Source of the DNA: Myxococcales bacterium
Lineage (GTDB): Bacteria; Myxococcota; Polyangia; Nannocystales; Nannocystaceae
Assembly (NCBI GenBank): GCA_016793465.1
Contig: JAEUJW010000038.1
Location: 186,001-250,000 of the forward strand
Length of the DNA stretch: 64,000 nucleotides
Direction: 5' to 3'
Part shown: positions 58,935-64,000 of the stretch, one piece after another
How the letters are laid out: each line of letters starts with the position of its first letter
Numbering within the stretch: position 1 is the stretch's first letter
The notes under the pieces: model-generated
Told to the model about the DNA's origin: nothing
The model's input: only the letters and a program-made list of their open reading frames with translations
Databases searched by the model: none
Made by a program: the position numbers and the translations under genes

Positions 58935-60261
58935 CGCTGCTTCTCCTCTCGGGCTCCACGAATTGTCTCAACAGCGGCAAGCTGAGCAGCGCCAGCAGGG
59001 CCGGCGCGATCGACATGGCGAGGTGCACGCCGAGCAGCGCCGTGGCCGGCTGGACCACGCTGGCGCCGGCGGTGCGCTCGACGAACCCGCTGGCCGCGAG
59101 CATGCCGCTGACCAGCCACGCGCCGAGCGCGAAGCCCCCCTTCTCGCCGACGTACCACAGCCCGGTGAACACGCCCTCGCGCCGGCGTCCGGTCCGCGCG
59201 GCGTCGGCGTCGATCAGCTCGGGCAGCAGCGCGAACGGGAACACCTGCAGGCCGGCGAAGCCGACCCCGAGCAGCGCCACCTGGACCCCGACGAGCGCCA
59301 GGCGGCCCGGCCCGGCCAGCAGCAGGCTCGCGGCCATGACCGCGAAGATGGTCGCGGCCACCAGGTAGCTGGCGCGCTTGCCGATCCTCCGCGACAGCGC
59401 GGACCACAGCGGCATGGTCACGATCGCCGGCCCGACGAGGCACACGAACAGCAGCGTGACCGCCTCCTCGCCCTCGACCAGCGTGTAGCGTACGAAGTAC
59501 GGCACCGCCGCCAGCACCGCGCCGAGCGCCACGCACTGCAGCGCGTAGGCCTGCCACAGCGTGCGGTAGGCCCGGTCGGCGATCGCCACCGCCAGCTGCG
59601 CGCGCAGGGGCATCGTCGGCGGATCGCCCGCGTCGGCGGTCTGCGGCGCCGCGCGGGTGCCGAGGAACGCGACGAGCATGGCCGCCGCGGTCACGGCCGC
59701 GAGGACCACGCTCATGCGCGCGTACCCGGCCGCGCCGCCGCCCGCACTCTTGATAATTATCGGCGCGAGCGCGCCGGCGGCGAGGATGCCGATCGTCACG
59801 AAGGCCATGCGGTAGGCGACGAGGGCGGTGCGCTCGTGGTAGTCGGCGCTCATCTCGGCGGGCATCGACGCGTACGGCACCTGGAACAGGGTGAACGCGG
59901 TGGCCGCGAGGCAGAACGCCACGAGCACCCAGGCGAACGCGAGCGCGGGCTCGCCGACGGGGGCCATGAACAGGGCGACGAAGCACGGCGGCAGGGTCAG
60001 CGCGCCCGCGAGCAGGAATGGCCGCCGGCGACCCCAGCGGCTGCGGCTGCGGTCGGACCACGCGCCGACGATCGGGTCGGTGAAGATGTCCCAGAGCTTG
60101 GGGATCAGCACCGCGAGCCCGGCCAGCCCGGCGCCGACGCCGAGGGTGTCGGTCAGATAGAACAGCAGCAACAGGCCGGGGATCGTGCTGAAGATCCCCG
60201 CGCCGATCGACCCGGCCCCGTAGGCGAGGCACAGCCCGCGGCTCAGCGGATGGTCCGACAC
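58924..60261 (-). CDS. MFS transporter, GPH sugar-cation symporter-like
   Basis: 445 residues, 12 predicted helices. The loop 2-3 signature DPIVGAWSDRSRSRWGRRRP is that of the glycoside-pentoside-hexuronide:cation symporter (MelB) family; FQVPYASMPAEMSADYHERT also fits. Related proteins carry lysophospholipids, so sugar transport is not certain. GTG 60261 lies 6 nt after minus-strand TAGTGT. It overlaps the downstream lyase-like gene by 11 nt, so they are probably one operon, possibly importing the lyase's substrate. Confidence 0.9.
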   Translation of the reverse strand: MSDHPLSRGLCLAYGAGSIGAGIFSTIPGLLLLFYLTDTLGVGAGLAGLAVLIPKLWDIFTDPIVGAWSDRSRSRWGRRRPFLLAGALTLPPCFVALFMAPVGEPALAFAWVLVAFCLAATAFTLFQVPYASMPAEMSADYHERTALVAYRMAFVTIGILAAGALAPIIIKSAGGGAAGYARMSVVLAAVTAAAMLVAFLGTRAAPQTADAGDPPTMPLRAQLAVAIADRAYRTLWQAYALQCVALGAVLAAVPYFVRYTLVEGEEAVTLLFVCLVGPAIVTMPLWSALSRRIGKRASYLVAATIFAVMAASLLLAGPGRLALVGVQVALLGVGFAGLQVFPFALLPELIDADAARTGRRREGVFTGLWYVGEKGGFALGAWLVSGMLAASGFVERTAGASVVQPATALLGVHLAMSIAPALLALLSLPLLRQFVEPERRSSDVA

Positions 60262-60267
60262 CCGGGC

Positions 60268-60273
60268 ACACTA
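60268..60273 (-). promoter_or_regulatory. -10 element TAGTGT, 6 nt before the transporter GTG
   Basis: Minus-strand TAGTGT at 60273-60268. On the plus strand the overlapping TAGCAT (60272-60277) lies 31 nt before GTG 60309, so a second divergent overlap is possible. Confidence 0.45.
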
Positions 60274-60308
60274 GCATGCGGGCCGCCCCCCGCAGATCCA
60301 CCATCGCC

Positions 60309-61652
60309 GTGAACGCCACACCTCGTCGCGTCCTCTTCCTCGTCGTCCTCCTCGCCTGCGCCCTCCTCGCGCCGTCGGACGCGCTCGCCCGCCGCAAGAA
60401 GAAGGACACCGGCCCGCCGAAGCCCGACCGCCTCGAGTTCGGGGCGCTGCCGGCCGTCAACTACGACATCGACCTCGGCTTCGGCTTCGGCGCGATCGCC
60501 AGCCTCGCCAAGTTCGCCAGCGGCTACCGCCCCTACAAGTGGCGCCTCGAGCTGCTGGCCCAGGCCACCGTCAAGCGCGCCCCCGGCAAGGGCGCCGAGT
60601 TCCCGTTCCACGACGACTACCTGAACTTCGACTTCCCCGGCCTGCTGGGCAACCTGCTGCGCATCACCGGGCGCGTCGGCTTCCGCAAGTTCGCCAACAC
60701 CGGCTACCACGGCTTCGGCAACGACTCGGTGTCCGAGACGCCGTGGTCGGAGATCGACCCCGACGTCGACCTCGCGGCCTACCAGGCGGCCCGCAAGTAC
60801 CACCGCTTCGATCACATCTACCCGTACATCCTCTTTAACACGCGCATCCAGCTGTGGGACCGCAGCACGCCGACGGATCGCCGACGCGTCGAGGCGCTGG
60901 TCGGCCTCAACACCAGCTACAACGTCGTGCGTCCGTACCCGGACAGCAAGCTCGAGGCCGACATCGTGGCGGCGAAGGCGGACACGGCCGACGGCCGCAC
61001 GCTCGCCGGGCTGCTCCGCGGCACCGACCCGCACCTGCTGCTGGTGCTCAACCTCGGCCTGCTGTTCGACACCCGCGACCACGAGTACACGCCGACGCGC
61101 GGCACCTTCACCGAGGTGTCGGCCCGCAGCTCGCCCGGCGTGCAGCAGGATCTGCGCTACGTGGCGTTGACGGTCAACAGCGCGTGGTACCGGTCGATCG
61201 TCGGCGAGCACCTGTCGGTCGCGCTGCGCGGGGTCGGCGACTTCATCCTCGGCGACGCGCCGTTCTACGAGCTCACCCGCTTCGGCGCCCTCATGCCGCG
61301 CGACGGCCCCGGCGGCGGCTGGTCGCTGCGCGGCGTCCCGCGCCAGCGCTACTCCGGAAAGATCAAGCTGATCCAGAACCTCGAGCTGCGCAGCATGTTC
61401 CTGCGCTTCAACGTCCGCAAGTCGCGGTTCACCGTCGGCGCGGTGGCGTTCGTCGACGCCGCGAGGATCTGGGCCGACACCCGCGCGACCTCCCTCGGCG
61501 GCGAGTCGGTCGACGGCGGCACCTTCAAAGTCGGCACCGGCGGCGGCCTGCGCGTGCGCTGGGGCGAGACATTTTTAATTCGCTTCGACGGGGCCTACTC
61601 GCCGACCGAGCACACGCCCGGCTTCTACGTCGACATCGGCCACGTGTTCTGA
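60309..61652 (+). CDS. Outer-membrane beta-barrel protein (BamA/surface-antigen-like)
   Basis: 447 residues from GTG 60309. Signal peptide about 1-27 (FLVVLLACALLAPSDALA), then a basic patch (ARRKKKD). The rest shows alternating amphipathic strands typical of a 16-strand barrel: FDTRDHEYTPTRGTFTEVSA (the conserved DxR turn), LRGVPRQRYSG and a C-terminal GFYVDIGHVF ending in Phe. No POTRA domain is evident, so it is a POTRA-less relative, function unknown. Divergent from the transporter gene. Confidence 0.85.
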   Translation: MNATPRRVLFLVVLLACALLAPSDALARRKKKDTGPPKPDRLEFGALPAVNYDIDLGFGFGAIASLAKFASGYRPYKWRLELLAQATVKRAPGKGAEFPFHDDYLNFDFPGLLGNLLRITGRVGFRKFANTGYHGFGNDSVSETPWSEIDPDVDLAAYQAARKYHRFDHIYPYILFNTRIQLWDRSTPTDRRRVEALVGLNTSYNVVRPYPDSKLEADIVAAKADTADGRTLAGLLRGTDPHLLLVLNLGLLFDTRDHEYTPTRGTFTEVSARSSPGVQQDLRYVALTVNSAWYRSIVGEHLSVALRGVGDFILGDAPFYELTRFGALMPRDGPGGGWSLRGVPRQRYSGKIKLIQNLELRSMFLRFNVRKSRFTVGAVAFVDAARIWADTRATSLGGESVDGGTFKVGTGGGLRVRWGETFLIRFDGAYSPTEHTPGFYVDIGHVF

Positions 61653-61706
61653 CCGCGCGCCGGCGGCACTTGATCCGCCCGGCGTCCTCCACCACCATCG
61701 GCGCTC

Positions 61707-62933
61707 ATGCTGCTGCCTGCGGCGCTAGCCCCCGTCCTCGCGCTCGCCGAGCCGTCGATCGCGCTCGACTGGCAGGCCCCGCGCGAGTGCCCCGACGCCG
61801 CCAGCGTGCGCGCCATGACCCTCGACCTGCTGCGCCGGCAGCCGTCCGACGCGGTCCCGCCGCCGGTCGACGTGCGCGTGGTGGTGGCGCGCAGCGGCGA
61901 CCGCTGGCGCGCGACGCTCTCGCTGCGCTCGTCGCTCGGCCGCGTCGACCGCAAGCTCGGCGCCGGCGGCTGCCCGCCGCTGGCCCGCGCCGTCGCGCTG
62001 CTCGTCGCGGTCCACCTCGACCCGACCGCCGTCTCGCGCCGCCTCGCGCCGCTGCTCGACCCGCCGGCGCCGCCGGTGCTCCCGCCCGAGCCGTCCGCCG
62101 CGGCCCCGCCCGAGCTGTCCTCGGGGACAGCCCCGACCGACCTGTCCTCCGGGACAGCGGCGAGCGGCACCCCGCCGGCGCCGACCGACCTGTCCTCCGG
62201 GACAGCCCCGACCGACCTGTCCTCCGGGACAGCGGCGAGCGGCACCTCGCCGGCGCCGACCGAGCTGTCCTCCGGGACAGCCACGGCCGCCGAGGCCCCA
62301 CCGCCGGCGCTCGCCCCGTCACCCGCGGCCGGGGACGAGCTCCCGTCCGACCTGTCCCCGCGGCCAGCTCCGACCCGCGGGCCCCTGCGCGGGCACCTGC
62401 GCCTCGCCGGCGGCTTCGACGGCGGGCTCTTGCCCGGCTACGGCGGCGACGTCGAGCTCGCGGGCGGCCTCGGCGGGCGCCACTGGCGGGTCGAGGCCGG
62501 CGTGCTCGGCGTGCCCCGGCGGATCCAGCCCGCGACCGACACGACCCCCGGCGGCCGCTTCGACCGCGTCGTCGGGCTCGCGCGCGCGTGCGCGGTCTGG
62601 CGCATCCCGCCGCGGCGCGAGCAGGTCGCGCTGCTCGGCTGCCTCGGCGCCGAGGCCGGCGGGATGCATGCGGTCGCCACCAGCGGCGCGGCCGTCTCGC
62701 GCTGGATCCCCTGGAGCGCCGCGCTGCTCGGGGCCGGGGCCAGGATCCCGCTGGTCGGGCCGCTCGGGCTGTGGGTCGGCGTCGAGGCCGCGATCGCCCT
62801 GCGGCGTCCGGCCTTCACCGCCGGCGAGGACCAGAGTACGGTGTTCACGATCTCGCGCGCGGGCGTGCGCGCGAACCTCGGGTTCGACCTGCAATTCGTC
62901 GCACGGAAACGCCGGCCTCCGACGACAGACTAG
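61707..62933 (+). CDS. Exported protein with LSSGTA repeat linker and predicted C-terminal beta domain
   Basis: 408 residues. A signal-like start (LLPAALAPVLALAEP) is followed by a small domain with RECPDAASVRAMTLDLLRR and WRATLSLRSS (about 15-125), then a Pro/Thr/Ser/Ala linker (about 125-225). The linker includes five copies of an LSSGTA unit encoded by the CTGTCC-N4-GGACAG palindrome. The C-terminal 180 residues alternate strands (GHLRLAGGFDGGLLPGYGGD, WRVEAGVLGVPRRI) like a small outer-membrane barrel. No family recognised. It is followed 3 nt later by a sigma factor gene. Confidence 0.8.
   Translation: MLLPAALAPVLALAEPSIALDWQAPRECPDAASVRAMTLDLLRRQPSDAVPPPVDVRVVVARSGDRWRATLSLRSSLGRVDRKLGAGGCPPLARAVALLVAVHLDPTAVSRRLAPLLDPPAPPVLPPEPSAAAPPELSSGTAPTDLSSGTAASGTPPAPTDLSSGTAPTDLSSGTAASGTSPAPTELSSGTATAAEAPPPALAPSPAAGDELPSDLSPRPAPTRGPLRGHLRLAGGFDGGLLPGYGGDVELAGGLGGRHWRVEAGVLGVPRRIQPATDTTPGGRFDRVVGLARACAVWRIPPRREQVALLGCLGAEAGGMHAVATSGAAVSRWIPWSAALLGAGARIPLVGPLGLWVGVEAAIALRRPAFTAGEDQSTVFTISRAGVRANLGFDLQFVARKRRPPTTD
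62115..62280. repeat. Five-copy array of the CTGTCC-N4-GGACAG palindrome
   Basis: Exact copies at 62115, 62142, 62190, 62217 and 62265 (16 bp each; spacers TCGG once, TCCG four times), all in the same reading frame as LSSGTA. A degenerate copy ends the set at 62352-62367 (GGCCAG). A larger 75-bp unit with two palindromes occurs twice. Confidence 0.9.
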
Positions 62934-62936
62934 ACC

Positions 62937-64000
62937 GTGCAGCCCTCCGCCCAGGATCTCGACTTCGACGCCGTCTACCGCGCCCACCACGCGTTCGTGT
63001 GGCGCACCGTCCGCCACCTCGGCGTCGACCCCGGCCGCATCGACGACGCCGTGCAAGACACCTTCATCGTGGTCCACCGTCGGCTCGGCGAGTTCGAGGG
63101 TCGGGCCGCGCTGCGCACGTGGTTGTTCGAGATCGCCAGACGTGTGGCCGGTCGCTACCGCCGGACCGCCGCGCGTGAGGCCCCGCGCCGCTGCGAGGTG
63201 CCCGAGCTGACGACCGGCGAGCGCCCCGACGAGGACCTCGCCCGGGCCGAGGCCGCCGAAATTCTGCAGGAGTTCCTCGACGAGCTCGACCGCGACAAGT
63301 CGGTGGTCTTCATCATGGCGGAGCTCGAGCAGCGCCGCGCCCCGGAGATCGCCGAGACCCTCGCGCTCAACCTCAACACCGTGTACGCCCGCCTGCGAGC
63401 CGCTCGCCAGCTGCTCGACCGCAAGATCCAGCGCCTGCAGGCCCGCGAGCGGCGCCCGCACGTCCGCCGCGCCGCCGAGATCGTGGCCGCCGCGCTGCTG
63501 CTCGAGATCCCGAGCGCGAAGGCCTGGCCCGCCGTCGTGGCCGCCGCCGACCCGCAAGTGTTCGAACTCACCGCCGACCTCGCGCCGCCGACCGGCCTCG
63601 AGCTCGCCGCGCCGGCGAAGCTCGCCGCTGTCACGATCGGCCCCGGCCTCGCCGGCGGCGCGCTGTGCGGGGCCCTCGCGGTCGTGCTGGCGATCCTCCC
63701 GACCCGCGCCCCCGCCGACCCCGACCCGACCCCCACTCCGGCCCCGGCCGTCGTGTCCGCAGATCCACGACCTGTCTCTTCGGCCATCCTGGAAGGACCG
63801 CCCGCGGCCCCCGCGGCCGCGCCGGTGACGACGGCCTCGGCGAGCCCGCGAGCACCCGCGCGAGACGGCGACGCGCTCGCGCAGGAGCTCGCGCTCTTCG
63901 AGCCCGCTCGCGCCGCCCTGCTCGCCGGCGACGCCCGCACGGCCCTACGCCTGCTCGACCGCCACCATCAGCGCTTCTCCGCCGGGATGTTCGCCCACGA
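62937..64000 (+). CDS. ECF sigma factor with C-terminal membrane segment (runs off the right edge)
   Basis: At least 354 residues from GTG 62937. Sigma region 2 spans about residues 12-80, with IDDAVQDTFIVVHRR. Region 4 spans about residues 110-165, with KSVVFIMAELEQRRAPEIAE, TLALNLNTVYARLRAARQLL forming the helix-turn-helix. Unlike a normal ECF sigma it continues: a hydrophobic segment at about 232-254 (LAGGALCGALAVVLAILP), a Pro-rich stretch, then helices resembling a TPR (LLAGDARTALRLLDRHHQRF), expected on the outer side. It may be tethered to the inner membrane in cis. Starts 3 nt after the exported-protein gene. Confidence 0.85.
   Translation, partial: MQPSAQDLDFDAVYRAHHAFVWRTVRHLGVDPGRIDDAVQDTFIVVHRRLGEFEGRAALRTWLFEIARRVAGRYRRTAAREAPRRCEVPELTTGERPDEDLARAEAAEILQEFLDELDRDKSVVFIMAELEQRRAPEIAETLALNLNTVYARLRAARQLLDRKIQRLQARERRPHVRRAAEIVAAALLLEIPSAKAWPAVVAAADPQVFELTADLAPPTGLELAAPAKLAAVTIGPGLAGGALCGALAVVLAILPTRAPADPDPTPTPAPAVVSADPRPVSSAILEGPPAAPAAAPVTTASASPRAPARDGDALAQELALFEPARAALLAGDARTALRLLDRHHQRFSAGMFAH

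Overview
The window is very GC-rich DNA with a strong preference for G or C at third codon positions. It looks like a chromosome segment of a myxobacterium (Myxococcota), most probably of the Nannocystis/Enhygromyxa type. Evidence: a secreted protein with a MYXO-CTERM-like tail, Ser/Thr kinases carrying TPR-like or very long disordered regions, many short lipoproteins with Asp/Gly/Thr-rich linkers, and an EF-G closest in motifs to the mitochondrial/spirochaete-planctomycete-delta type. The genus is an inference. I see no insertion sequence, phage, CRISPR array, tRNA or rRNA.

Layout. 1-7.2 kb: the 5' part of a giant Ser/Thr kinase gene (cut by the left edge), a TPR-like lipoprotein gene back to back with coaD, two small genes overlapping coaD's tail, a MYXO-CTERM protein, then mtnB-mtnD. 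7.2-14.2 kb: ahcY, a winged-helix DNA-binding protein, transketolase and a stand-alone EF-G. 14.2-23 kb: a polysaccharide pair (O-antigen ligase-like protein and Wzc-like tyrosine kinase), then a Ser/Thr kinase divergent from an ECF sigma factor. 23-30 kb: a bacterial cereblon (CULT) domain protein, an acyl-CoA dehydrogenase, a YjbQ protein, a HAD-type 5'-nucleotidase and a Crp/Fnr regulator. 30-39 kb: lipoproteins and membrane proteins, and a three-gene operon with DUF1501 and a CxxCH lipoprotein. 39-45.6 kb: panBC, two unknown genes and groESL behind a CIRCE-like operator. 45.6-50 kb: kaiC-kaiB-hybrid histidine kinase. 50-64 kb: UbiB-like kinase, methyltransferase, response regulator, stress-type SDR, quinone oxidoreductase, dioxygenase, sphingosine-phosphate-lyase-like enzyme, GPH transporter, two envelope proteins, and an ECF sigma factor fused to a membrane segment (cut by the right edge).

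How the genes work together. mtnB, mtnD and ahcY serve methionine salvage and the S-adenosylmethionine cycle. panB, panC and coaD are three steps of CoA synthesis at two loci. kaiC, kaiB and the kinase form a clock-like output module without kaiA. The Wzc-like and ligase-like proteins should make an extracellular or surface polysaccharide.

Three signals cut across genes. (1) At least ten genes carry a TAnnnT-type -10 element only 6-11 nt before the start codon, which suggests leaderless or near-leaderless transcription; one such pair is a mirror-image divergent promoter at 3319-3346. (2) A 16-bp palindrome, CTGTCC-N4-GGACAG, recurs inside coding sequences at four or more loci and in a five-copy array. 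(3) The groE operator has exact CIRCE geometry with changed but still symmetric half-sites.
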